Of a DNA stretch of 13,410 nucleotides, positions 1 to 5,842 are shown piece by piece. Below the pieces are notes generated by a model. It made no database searches, was not told the DNA's origin, and saw only the letters and a program-made list of their open reading frames with translations. Within the stretch, counting starts at the first letter, position 1. The number at the start of each line of letters is the position of its first letter. Origin of the DNA: Thermoplasmata archaeon (GTDB taxonomy: Archaea > Thermoplasmatota > Thermoplasmata > Thermoplasmatales > Thermoplasmataceae); assembly GCA_021811505.1 (NCBI GenBank), contig JAJZOM010000196.1, forward strand, positions 1-13,410, given 5' to 3'. Both the position numbers and the translations under genes were made by a program.

Positions 1-22
1 GGTCCAAATCCGGGCAGCCCCA
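1..22 (+). tRNA. Possible tRNA 3' end, cut by window start
   Basis: The first 22 bases fit the end of a tRNA. GG then TCCAAAT then CC matches the close of a T-stem, a 7-base T-loop and the start of the 3' T-stem strand. CCGGG would complete that strand, CAGCCCC would be the 3' acceptor strand and A the discriminator. Expected invariants seen are G53-C61, T54, C56, A57 and A58. Position 55 is C where T is nearly universal, which weakens the call or suggests a degenerate gene. The 5' part lies outside the window, so neither the anticodon nor the acceptor pairing (GGGGCTG expected) can be checked. Confidence 0.42.
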
Positions 23-80
23 TCTGTTCTATGTCCGGATTCATGCATTTTGACCAATTGCATCATTTTTCCACTTCCTT
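11..80 (+). repeat. Direct repeat, copy 1 (possible attL)
   Basis: This 70-base block matches 738-807 at about 66 of 70 positions; the differences are at 31, 33, 75 and 78 of this copy. It begins inside the putative tRNA T-stem, covers the whole putative acceptor strand and continues about 58 bases beyond it. Similarity stops abruptly on the right and decays within a few bases on the left. Together the copies bracket the DUF2283/DUF4258 pair, as attachment-site duplications would. A simple segmental duplication is the alternative. Confidence 0.85.
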
Positions 81-90
81 GCAATATAAT

Positions 91-120
91 TGTCCGAGCG
101 ATTTATCGACTGTCCGGACA
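91..120 (+). promoter_or_regulatory. TGTCCG repeats upstream of the DUF2283/DUF4258 pair
   Basis: TGTCCG occurs at 91-96 and 111-116, exactly 20 bases (about two helical turns) apart. The second copy is part of the perfect 10-base palindrome TGTCCGGACA at 111-120. A third TGTCCG lies at 32-37 inside the direct repeat. The palindrome is just upstream of the proposed TATA box at 134-139. This is the place for an operator of an autoregulated toxin-antitoxin-like operon, but the function is inferred from position and symmetry only. Confidence 0.35.
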
Positions 121-133
121 AAATTAGAAATTG

Positions 134-139
134 TTTTTA
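134..139 (+). promoter_or_regulatory. Candidate TATA box for the DUF2283 gene
   Basis: TTTTTA is centred about 25.5 bases before the GTG at 162. That is the archaeal TATA-to-start-site distance if transcription begins at the start codon. No good Shine-Dalgarno sequence lies close to the GTG, which agrees with a leaderless message. Confidence 0.4.
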
Positions 140-161
140 GGCAAAGGAATCATGTAGAATT

Positions 162-389
162 GTGTCAAAATATGTCATCGACTACGATGCCCAGGCTGAT
201 GCCGCTTACATAAAGATAAGTGGCGGCAAGATAGAGGAATCTATTGAGGTGAATGAAGGGCTCATTATCGACATAAACAAGAAAGGGCAACTCATAGGAG
301 TGGAGATCTTGAACTTCTCAAGTACTAAATTGAGTATTAATGAGTTGCTGACCAGACAGTTTGAAAATCTGGTTTCCGTGGTTAAATGA
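162..389 (+). CDS. DUF2283 family protein, possible antitoxin
   Basis: This 75-residue protein matches the DUF2283 (COG5428) pattern. It opens with YVIDYDAQADAAYIKIS, followed by a charged strand (EESIEVNEG), LIIDINKKGQLIGVEIL and a short charged tail. The small mostly beta family is common in archaea and cyanobacteria and is often next to DUF4258 or other toxin-like small proteins. Its stop overlaps the next gene's ATG (ATGA at 386-389), so the two are almost certainly co-expressed. The start is GTG; no upstream in-frame alternative gives a better fit to the family. The antitoxin role is inferred from gene order and size, and no DNA-binding domain is recognisable. Confidence 0.85.
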   Translation: MSKYVIDYDAQADAAYIKISGGKIEESIEVNEGLIIDINKKGQLIGVEILNFSSTKLSINELLTRQFENLVSVVK

Positions 390-628
390 TCGTAATCTAC
401 TCCAAACACGCTGAAAGGAGGATGGAGGAAAGAGGAATTTCAAGAACAATAGTAGAAGCTGTTATAGGAAATCCAGATACGAAAGAAACACAATCTAACC
501 AGAAGAGAGCAGTCAAAATTGTAGATGGGAAAGCTATCATCGTGATATACAGAGAAACAGACGGTCTTAAGTTCATTATTACCGCTTTTGCTTCTTCCAG
601 GACAAAAAGATACGTCTCAGAATCCTAA
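386..628 (+). CDS. DUF4258 family protein, possible RelE-like toxin
   Basis: This 80-residue protein has the DUF4258 hallmark near its N-terminus: YSKHAERRMEERGIS, then a helix ending in NPD. A beta-rich half follows (AVKIVDGKAIIVIYRE, then LKFIITAFA). The family resembles RelE/BrnT-type small toxins in size and fold outline, and the His and Arg residues of the opening motif are candidates for RNA contacts or catalysis. It starts inside the DUF2283 stop (ATGA) and has no ribosome site of its own, so translational coupling is likely. Toxicity is inference from family and context. The pair lies between two copies of a 70-base direct repeat. Confidence 0.83.
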   Translation: MIVIYSKHAERRMEERGISRTIVEAVIGNPDTKETQSNQKRAVKIVDGKAIIVIYRETDGLKFIITAFASSRTKRYVSES

Positions 629-737
629 GCCTAGATGTGATCTACCTTCTTATCCCAGTAATGGCATCTTTCAGTTGACTAACATAAACCATCAATGAAG
701 GGACAGAGTACCCAATATGGTTAGAAAATCACGTATT

Positions 738-807
738 CGGGCAGCCCCATCTGTTCTGTTTCCGGATTCATGCATTTTGACCAATTGCATCATTTTTCCA
801 CCTCTTT
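738..807 (+). repeat. Direct repeat, copy 2 (possible attR)
   Basis: This is the second copy of the block at 11-80. It contains the same 12 bases of putative tRNA 3' end (CGGGCAGCCCCA, 738-749), but the bases before them do not continue the T-loop. It is therefore a detached tail fragment, as expected for the displaced 3' end after integration into a tRNA gene. The region around it (629-918) holds no gene I can support. Confidence 0.85.
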
Positions 808-889
808 GAGAGAACAGTCACTCTCCTGTGATTCTTCATTCTTCCGGCTTGTTTATGCCTGTTAAAACCTGATACACACAGTGAAAAGG

Positions 890-897
890 TTTTTATT
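890..897 (+). promoter_or_regulatory. TATA box of the LURP-one-like gene
   Basis: TTTTTATT, preceded by the purine-rich AAAAGG (a plausible BRE), is centred about 25.5 bases before the ATG at 919. No Shine-Dalgarno site is present, so a leaderless transcript starting at the ATG fits well. Confidence 0.55.
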
Positions 898-918
898 CTG
901 TCTGACGTAAATGCTGAT

Positions 919-1515
919 ATGTCCAAACAAGCCCTGGAAAACGTCACCAACTCCCTGAAAGGAAACAAGGAGATTCTGATGAAAAAGAAAATAGTCTCAC
1001 TTGGAAAGAACTACACCGTCATGAATAGCTCCCATAACCCCCTGTGTTATGTCAGGCTGAACTGGGGCTCCAACGTTGGAGGAGCACTGGTATCCAATTA
1101 TATGGGCAAGTGGGCGGGAAGAATGATGAACTACACCTACACCGTGAATGATGAAAGCAATCAGACTGCCCTCGAGATCAAGAAAGGCGGCGGATCATGG
1201 AGTTCCAATTTTGATGTAAGAGAGCCGGAATCAGGAGAGCATATTGGTATAATTCAGTTTAAGCGCAGTTTCCTGATTGGCGGAATGAGGGCCAGATGGG
1301 TTGATCCAAAAACCGAACAGGTGCTGATAACAACGCAGGGGAACGTAATAAGAAGAAAATACAGAATGATGGATGGATCCGGAAGAGAGATAGCAAAAGT
1401 CAGGCATAAGATTGCTGCTGTGAGGGATGTGTGGAAACTTGAGGTATTTTCAGGGAACGAGAATCTCCACGCAGTGATTTTTGCCACAGTCCTTGACTTC
1501 GAAAAGGAGATGTGA
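919..1515 (+). CDS. LURP-one/scramblase-like (Tubby C-terminal-like) protein
   Basis: This 198-residue protein is probably cytosolic; no signal peptide or membrane helix is visible. After a short helical lead of about 20 residues it becomes beta-rich with alternating hydrophobic strands (YTVMNSSHNPLCYVR, then TALEIKKG, then EHIGIIQFKR), ending VWKLEVFSG and VIFATVLDFEKEM. This pattern resembles the LURP-one-related/phospholipid scramblase-like beta-barrel families, whose archaeal and bacterial members have no settled function. The ATG at 919 is favoured over the one at 979 because a TATA box sits at the leaderless distance from it. It appears to be a single-gene unit followed by T-rich sequence. 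The family call rests on fold pattern, not on a catalytic motif. Confidence 0.7.
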   Translation: MSKQALENVTNSLKGNKEILMKKKIVSLGKNYTVMNSSHNPLCYVRLNWGSNVGGALVSNYMGKWAGRMMNYTYTVNDESNQTALEIKKGGGSWSSNFDVREPESGEHIGIIQFKRSFLIGGMRARWVDPKTEQVLITTQGNVIRRKYRMMDGSGREIAKVRHKIAAVRDVWKLEVFSGNENLHAVIFATVLDFEKEM

Positions 1516-1546
1516 GGGCTCTCGGGTAGAGTTTACATCGTACGTC

Positions 1547-1563
1547 TTTTTCAGACTGTTTTT
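1547..1563 (+). terminator. T-rich candidate terminator after the LURP-one-like gene
   Basis: Two T5 runs (1547-1551 and 1559-1563) lie about 35-50 bases past the stop. Short T runs on the coding strand commonly end archaeal transcripts. No stable hairpin is seen. The rest of the 1516-1746 gap holds nothing else I can identify. Confidence 0.35.
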
Positions 1564-1746
1564 AGCCTTCGTTCCTTCCCACCGGTAACATACCTTTGGA
1601 ACCTGCATATCTAAGGTTCTGGAGTGCGTGAAACTCTGCGCCACCTGTGGTTTCCTCTCATTTCTGAAAATGTATGAAACCTGATTTTTACATCTTTCAG
1701 TGTACATGAAAAGATTATTCCCTTGCATCTTTATTTCTACCTGCAC

Positions 1747-4041
1747 ATGAGCAGCGATCGAGAAAAAAGGAAGAAATTAAGGAGTTTTGTCAGGAAGGTT
1801 ATCAATTCCGGTCTCGACATCAGGCTGGAAGATGCAAAAAAGGTCGTTTCCATAGGTAAGGAGTGTTTGCCAATTCTATCTGAATTTCTCAGGGACGAGA
1901 AAAACTGGGAGACTATGGCAAAAGACCCGAATAACATTTCACCATTGATCGCCTTCTGTCTTATAGGCGCGATCGGCGCACCAGAAGGTCTTGACGATAT
2001 TACCTACTCAGTCAGAAAGCACATGGACGATCTGGATCCTGTGGAGGGATTCATCTCTTCTGTAATGGCATCATGCGCTGATGGCAGGTCGGAAACCCTT
2101 CTGGATATCGCTTTAAACCCGGAACTTGATAATATTGAAAGGATGACATGTTTGGAAGCTCTCGTAGATCTGAGCTTTCTTAACCCTGATTCCAAAAGTA
2201 GAATAGAAACCAGAATGGTCGAGTATCTCAATGGACCTTCGGTAGACCCGGAGATGAAAGGAATTGTAGTGTCAAGCCTTACAGACATGAACTCCATTGC
2301 CTATCTTCCCGAGATTGAAAAGGCATTCAGCCAGAAACAGATCGATGAAAAAGTTATAACTTTGGATTTTGTGAATAGGGAATTTGCAGATGAAAACCGC
2401 CGTGATCACCTGAAAGAGATGTATCAGCCGCCGCTGTCATTTTTCGAACCCTCTTACATTCAGTCGCTGGTGAGTGAGGAGGAGGAAGACTTGGACTATG
2501 AATCGCAAATCTCAGAAGAAATTGCTGAATTGAGAAAAAATTTCGATAGAATGTTCCGGAAGACTGGAAAGAACGAACCGTGCCCATGTTACAGCGGAAA
2601 GAAGTTCAAGGATTGCTGTCTTCCATTGATTGACGAGAGGAAAAGAATAGATCCCATTGAGGATCACCTCAGAAACGTTATCATGGAATATGTTGACGAT
2701 CCGCATAACAAGAAAAGCAGAGAAGAAGGGATCGAACATTTTGATTTCGGTGATATGATTGTCATGGAGAATGAAGTGCAACTGCTAATGGACTGGTATG
2801 TCCATGACTTTATTCCTTCTGGTCAGGTCAATAGCGTTATTGAAGATGTCATAGTGAAAAAAAGAAAGGATATCACTGAAAATGAAGTGAGAATATTACA
2901 ATCTTGGTCAGAATCGGTTTTCAATCTCTACACCGTAATTTCAATCAAGAAAGGGATTGGGTACACCGTCGAGGATCTGTATCTGAACCCCGGAAAAAAG
3001 ATATTCGTGGCTGACGTGAGTTCCTCGCTCCTCTTAAGGAAGTATGAACTCCTGTTTGTAAGAGTGTACGATTTTGGGGTGATCAACCGGTTCGCAGGAG
3101 GCGTAGTTAACGCCCCCTATTCCCTGAAGCATAGTTTCATAACCATACTCAATGACTCCTATGACAGGTACCTCAAGAGGCATGGGTATTCTACTGATTC
3201 CGGAGACCGTGAGACAAAGAGGAAATTTTTGAAAGAGGAGAGCCGAAACCTGATCTTTGCCTTCATTGAATCAAAGAAAATGTGGGGCAACAAGAGACTG
3301 GTTACTCCCGAAGGGCATGATGTTAAGTTTTGCAACGGTGTTTTTCAGTTGAAAAGCGAGCGAATGGCGATAAAATTGATCTCGTCTAACAATTCCTTCC
3401 TGAGGAGTGATGACGAGAGAAAAATTTTCTTCAACTGGATAGATGCAGGGTCGCGTATCAGCAGGAGCCCCCCTTCTAGCCGTGGGGAAGGGAAGCAGGA
3501 ACTGATGATCGAAAATAAAGTACTTATTCCCGGGTCCGAAGATCCAAAATTCAAGGATGGTGTCACAATATACGGGAACGTTGAGATAAATGCCGGTACA
3601 TTAATAATTAGTACGGTTTCAGAGGAAAGATATGCTGCCCTGAAGGCACTCTTGTATGAAGTCCTTGGAGAACAGATAGTTAAGAACCTGATGGAGAAAT
3701 TCACCGAACCCGAAGATAAGGAAACTGATTTGGATGAACCGCTGGAAGATGAGGGGGATGAACCTGAATCCGCTGCATCGGAAGAAGATTCTGAATGGCC
3801 AAGTAATGAAAAAGTTCGTGAGGCTTTAGAAAAGGAGATGATCTTGATGAATTATTCCCGAAAGTGGCTGGACGAGAAAATTCCTGCCCTGGAAGGAAAA
3901 ACCCCGCGGGAAGCTTCAAAGGACCCTAACCTGAAGGAGAAGCTGAGAGACCTGATCAGAGAATTTGAATACAATAACATTGACAAGACATTTTTTGTCA
4001 TTCCCATGATAAAAGAAGAACTCGGCATTGAGGAGGATTAG
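1747..4041 (+). CDS. DUF1186/SEC-C motif protein with long unassigned C-terminus
   Basis: This protein has 764 residues from the ATG at 1747; a TTG at 1723 would add eight. Residues about 1-230 are helical pairs like HEAT repeats and resemble DUF1186 (segments such as SPLIAFCLIGAIGAPEGLDDI and IERMTCLEALVDL). An acidic stretch and a helix follow, then CPCYSGKKFKDCC at about residues 279-291. That is a complete SEC-C zinc motif (CxC...CC), known from the SecA tail and many standalone proteins. The next 350 residues are soluble alpha/beta with no family I recognise. A very acidic linker (about 655-690) leads to a final domain with WLDEKIPALEGKTPREA, a segment common at the ends of SEC-C proteins and loosely like the MbcA/ParS-type region. 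There are no transmembrane helices. SEC-C suggests protein or nucleic acid binding; the actual role is unknown. Its 3' flank is interrupted by an IS element. Confidence 0.85.
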   Translation: MSSDREKRKKLRSFVRKVINSGLDIRLEDAKKVVSIGKECLPILSEFLRDEKNWETMAKDPNNISPLIAFCLIGAIGAPEGLDDITYSVRKHMDDLDPVEGFISSVMASCADGRSETLLDIALNPELDNIERMTCLEALVDLSFLNPDSKSRIETRMVEYLNGPSVDPEMKGIVVSSLTDMNSIAYLPEIEKAFSQKQIDEKVITLDFVNREFADENRRDHLKEMYQPPLSFFEPSYIQSLVSEEEEDLDYESQISEEIAELRKNFDRMFRKTGKNEPCPCYSGKKFKDCCLPLIDERKRIDPIEDHLRNVIMEYVDDPHNKKSREEGIEHFDFGDMIVMENEVQLLMDWYVHDFIPSGQVNSVIEDVIVKKRKDITENEVRILQSWSESVFNLYTVISIKKGIGYTVEDLYLNPGKKIFVADVSSSLLLRKYELLFVRVYDFGVINRFAGGVVNAPYSLKHSFITILNDSYDRYLKRHGYSTDSGDRETKRKFLKEESRNLIFAFIESKKMWGNKRLVTPEGHDVKFCNGVFQLKSERMAIKLISSNNSFLRSDDERKIFFNWIDAGSRISRSPPSSRGEGKQELMIENKVLIPGSEDPKFKDGVTIYGNVEINAGTLIISTVSEERYAALKALLYEVLGEQIVKNLMEKFTEPEDKETDLDEPLEDEGDEPESAASEEDSEWPSNEKVREALEKEMILMNYSRKWLDEKIPALEGKTPREASKDPNLKEKLRDLIREFEYNNIDKTFFVIPMIKEELGIEED

Positions 4042-4123
4042 CCTTAATCGAATTAGCTGCGTGACTTCCGGATAAAATGTAATAACTCCGTTCTTGTGGT
4101 GATTACGCAGAAGTATTGATTCC

Positions 4124-4132
4124 AGCGCATTA
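4124..4132 (+). other. Left half of IS target palindrome, with TA duplication
   Basis: AGCGCAT (4124-4130) plus TA (4131-4132) borders the left IS end, and TA (5261-5262) plus GAATGCGCT (5263-5271) borders the right. Removing 4133-5260 and one TA gives AGCGCATTAGAATGCGCT, with perfect 8-base arms around AG. The element therefore landed at a TA in the middle of an inverted repeat lying between the SEC-C gene and the downstream membrane protein gene. Confidence 0.7.
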
Positions 4133-4156
4133 TACATAACGAAATAAGTAGCGCCG
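4133..4156 (+). repeat. IS630-type left terminal inverted repeat
   Basis: It begins TACATAACG and continues AATAAGTA after one differing base. It matches the reverse complement of 5237-5260 at 21 of 24 positions. The differences are at positions 10, 19 and 20 from the tip. Confidence 0.85.
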
Positions 4157-4166
4157 CATGTATCCC

Positions 4167-4733
4167 TCACTCCATGTGACACAGTGTCTTGAGGCTTCCA
4201 TTCTCTTCAGACCAGAGCAGGAACTGCTTTGCAACCACTTTTATAACTCCCTTCAGGTCAGGAAAATACTGGTTATGTAACCTCAGTTTTTTCAGGAGCT
4301 TCCATACCCGCTCTATGGGATTCAGTTTTGGGGAGTATGGCGGGAGAAAGTCAAGAAACAGGAACTGTTTCTGATCCTCAAGCCACTGCTTGAGCAACTT
4401 TGCATGATGGTACCTGGCGTTGTCCAGAATGATCTGCATCTTCTTTCCCTTTCCTCTCTTTTTCAGGACGGCCAGGAATCTCATGAAGGTTATGGCGTTG
4501 AATACATTTGATACCATTCCAACGAATTCTCCAGTTCTGATATTCACAGCACCGAATACGCTGACACCTTTTCTGGTGGGATACTGCAGTACCGTTGGAT
4601 CGGCATCTTCCGGTGGAACCCACATGGCCAGGGTGGTTCCATGCTGGTAGAAATGACATTCATCCAGTGACCATATGTCTGTATCTTCTCTCTTCAGGTC
4701 CTCAGAGAGTTTTTTTAAAAGCATCCTGTTCAT
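4167..4733 (-). CDS. IS630-family transposase, catalytic part (orfB, DDE)
   Basis: This 188-residue frame holds the DDE_3 nuclease domain. The catalytic residues are visible as Asp24 in WSLDECHF, Asp104 in IILDNARYHHA and Glu141 in YSPKLNPIERVWK. The 36 residues between the second Asp and the Glu are typical of IS630. It cuts and joins the element ends at TA sites. Its ATG lies within orfA, and no ribosome site stands before it. It is more likely expressed as a fusion with orfA through a frame change at the A7 run (plus-strand T7 at 4710-4716). Losing one A there yields a continuous 344-residue transposase reading AFKKLSEDL across the joint, which matches single-frame relatives. Confidence 0.9.
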   Translation of the reverse strand: MNRMLLKKLSEDLKREDTDIWSLDECHFYQHGTTLAMWVPPEDADPTVLQYPTRKGVSVFGAVNIRTGEFVGMVSNVFNAITFMRFLAVLKKRGKGKKMQIILDNARYHHAKLLKQWLEDQKQFLFLDFLPPYSPKLNPIERVWKLLKKLRLHNQYFPDLKGVIKVVAKQFLLWSEENGSLKTLCHME

Positions 4734-5202
4734 CAGGATCGCCTTTGGCTATGACTCCCCTTGGTTTTCTCCTTCTGAATTCAAGTCTGTGAAAGATCAG
4801 CTGGCATGTCCTGACGCCTATTTCCGTGTGGAATTTCTCTGAGATGTGATGCATGAGGAGTTTCCCGTCCCACAGGTTCTGATCATATCCGAATTCTCCA
4901 GGATTCTTTCTCAGATCACCGTTGATCTCAGTCATCTGCTGAGGTGTAAGTTTCTGTGGTCTCCCGGTACGTTCTCCCTCTCTTAGACCGTTAAAGCCTT
5001 TCTCGTTGAACCTCTTGACCCATCTCTCCACAGTTCTGGGGTCCTCTCCAAATATACCTCCCGCATCGTAGCAGCTCATCCCCTCACTGACGAGCAGAAG
5101 GCCATGCAGCCGGTGATCGTACCTTGATTCTTCCGAACGTGATATTTCATTCCGTATCGCCACGGACAGTTCCTTTGCGTTGGTTATTTCAAGCCTTTTC
5201 AT
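4702..5202 (-). CDS. IS630-family transposase, DNA-binding part (orfA)
   Basis: This is the N-terminal half of the transposase. It has a helix-turn-helix (about residues 25-70, including SCYDAGGIFGEDPRTVERWV), the linker RTGRPQKLT and a second winged-helix region with WDGKLLMHHISEKF and VRTCQLIFHRLEF. It binds the terminal repeats. The ATG at 5202 (MKRLEITNAK) is preferred over the in-frame ATG at 5217 because the TATA-like centre of the palindrome at 5220-5237 is about 26 bases upstream, giving a leaderless message. The frame ends at TGA just after the A7 run, 32 bases into the orfB overlap, so alone it would be a DNA-binding protein without nuclease and possibly a transposition inhibitor. 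Confidence 0.86.
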   Translation of the reverse strand: MKRLEITNAKELSVAIRNEISRSEESRYDHRLHGLLLVSEGMSCYDAGGIFGEDPRTVERWVKRFNEKGFNGLREGERTGRPQKLTPQQMTEINGDLRKNPGEFGYDQNLWDGKLLMHHISEKFHTEIGVRTCQLIFHRLEFRRRKPRGVIAKGDPDEQDAFKKTL

Positions 5203-5219
5203 AGTTATATAATGCATCT

Positions 5220-5237
5220 GGATATTTAAAAATATCC
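5220..5237 (-). promoter_or_regulatory. Palindromic promoter/operator of the IS transposase
   Basis: GGATATTTAAAAATATCC is a perfect inverted repeat with 8-base arms around AA. It lies between the orfA start and the right inverted repeat. On the minus strand it reads TTTTTAAATA about 26 bases before the ATG at 5202, so it contains the likely TATA box. A symmetric site over the TATA box could also bind the transposase or a host repressor; that part is inference. Confidence 0.5.
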
Positions 5238-5260
5238 GGCAGTACTTATTACGTTATGTA
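5237..5260 (-). repeat. IS630-type right terminal inverted repeat
   Basis: Read on the minus strand it starts TACATAACGT and mirrors 4133-4156 with three mismatches. It is followed outward by the TA duplication at 5261-5262. Confidence 0.85.
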
Positions 5261-5295
5261 TAGAATGCGCTACTGTAAAAAGTTAAATCGTCACA

Positions 5296-5748
5296 ATGAT
5301 TGTTGGTACAACGATGAAGTTGAATAAGCTCATGTTGGCAATTCCCATTCTGGCCCTGTCTGTCTATTTGATATATTCATCGCAGTTTCTTGTCGGGCTG
5401 ATCCTGTTGATCGTCCCCGGCTACCTCATATACAGGGATGTTAGAGTTTCCGTTGCCAACAGGAATATCTCGAGTATCACATACAATAGCATAGTTGAGA
5501 GTGGGTTAGCGAGAATAGACGGGGGTTCCACTAAAATTGACCGGAGCAGATTCACCGAATCAATGGTAAAAATACGGGATATACTTGAGAAACAGCAATT
5601 CGTTCCGGAAATAGGGTATGATTCCGTTCATCTTCAGTATAGCAATGAATCCAGTGCATCTGCTGATCTGAAAAGGATCAGGGAACGGGGACTGAACGCT
5701 GAGATCATGCAGGATAAATCAGGCTGGAGAGTTAGAATTATATTCTGA
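5296..5748 (+). CDS. Small membrane protein of unknown function
   Basis: Up to 150 residues. Two hydrophobic helices (LMLAIPILALSVYLIY and FLVGLILLIVPGYLIY, about residues 12-48) are separated by a very short turn, forming a hairpin anchor. A soluble domain of about 100 residues follows, with mixed charge and a final IRERGLNAEIMQDKSGWRVRIIF. That tail looks like a small alpha/beta fold, but I recognise no family. The start may instead be the ATG at 5314 (MKLNKLML), because the TTAAAT at 5283-5288 is near leaderless distance from it. The IS630 right end lies only about 35 bases before the first ATG, so the native upstream region has been moved away and regulation may be altered. Confidence 0.7.
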   Translation: MIVGTTMKLNKLMLAIPILALSVYLIYSSQFLVGLILLIVPGYLIYRDVRVSVANRNISSITYNSIVESGLARIDGGSTKIDRSRFTESMVKIRDILEKQQFVPEIGYDSVHLQYSNESSASADLKRIRERGLNAEIMQDKSGWRVRIIF

Positions 5749-5800
5749 TGATTTCATTGACTTGATTCGCTGAATGCGGGGTAATTCGGAAAATGTCATG

Positions 5801-5805
5801 AAAAA
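5801..5805 (-). terminator. Candidate T-run terminator for the 114-residue protein gene
   Basis: On the minus strand a T5 run lies about 38 bases past the stop at 5843, followed by a T4 run. It sits in the short convergent gap 5749-5842. The support is base composition only. Confidence 0.25.
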
Positions 5806-5842
5806 TCAATACTTTTCGTCCTGAAATTTGCAGGGAGGAAAA

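Larger units (their letters stand above)
4133..5260 (-). mobile_element. IS630-family insertion sequence, complete (1128 bp)
   Basis: The boundaries come from imperfect terminal inverted repeats (4133-4156 and 5237-5260, 21 of 24 matches) flanked directly by TA on both sides. TA duplication is the IS630/Tc1 target signature. Inside are two minus-strand frames: a helix-turn-helix N-terminal part and a DDE catalytic part, joined at an A7 run. Both ends, the catalytic triad and the reading frames are intact apart from the frame change, so the copy may be active. It sits between convergent or unrelated genes and interrupts none. Confidence 0.88.

Noticed and set aside
1..80. Minus-strand frame through both direct repeats (MMQLVKMHESG...), as if the repeats were 5' ends of a protein gene
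   Set aside because: In copy 2 it soon ends. The base differences between copies include two changes in one codon that alter the residue, with no synonymous pattern. No known family is recognised; the tRNA-tail reading explains the left edge better, although the frame could still be real if it extends beyond the window.
4057..4110. Inverted repeat CTGCGT/ACGCAG after the SEC-C gene as a terminator
   Set aside because: The arms are six bases with a loop of more than 40 bases and no T run follows, so chance is enough to explain it.
4124..5271. IS boundaries placed outside the TA, using the extra matching AGCGCATT bases as terminal repeat
   Set aside because: This needs a two-base gap in the alignment and leaves no TA target duplication. 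The inner boundary gives clean repeats and TA on both sides.
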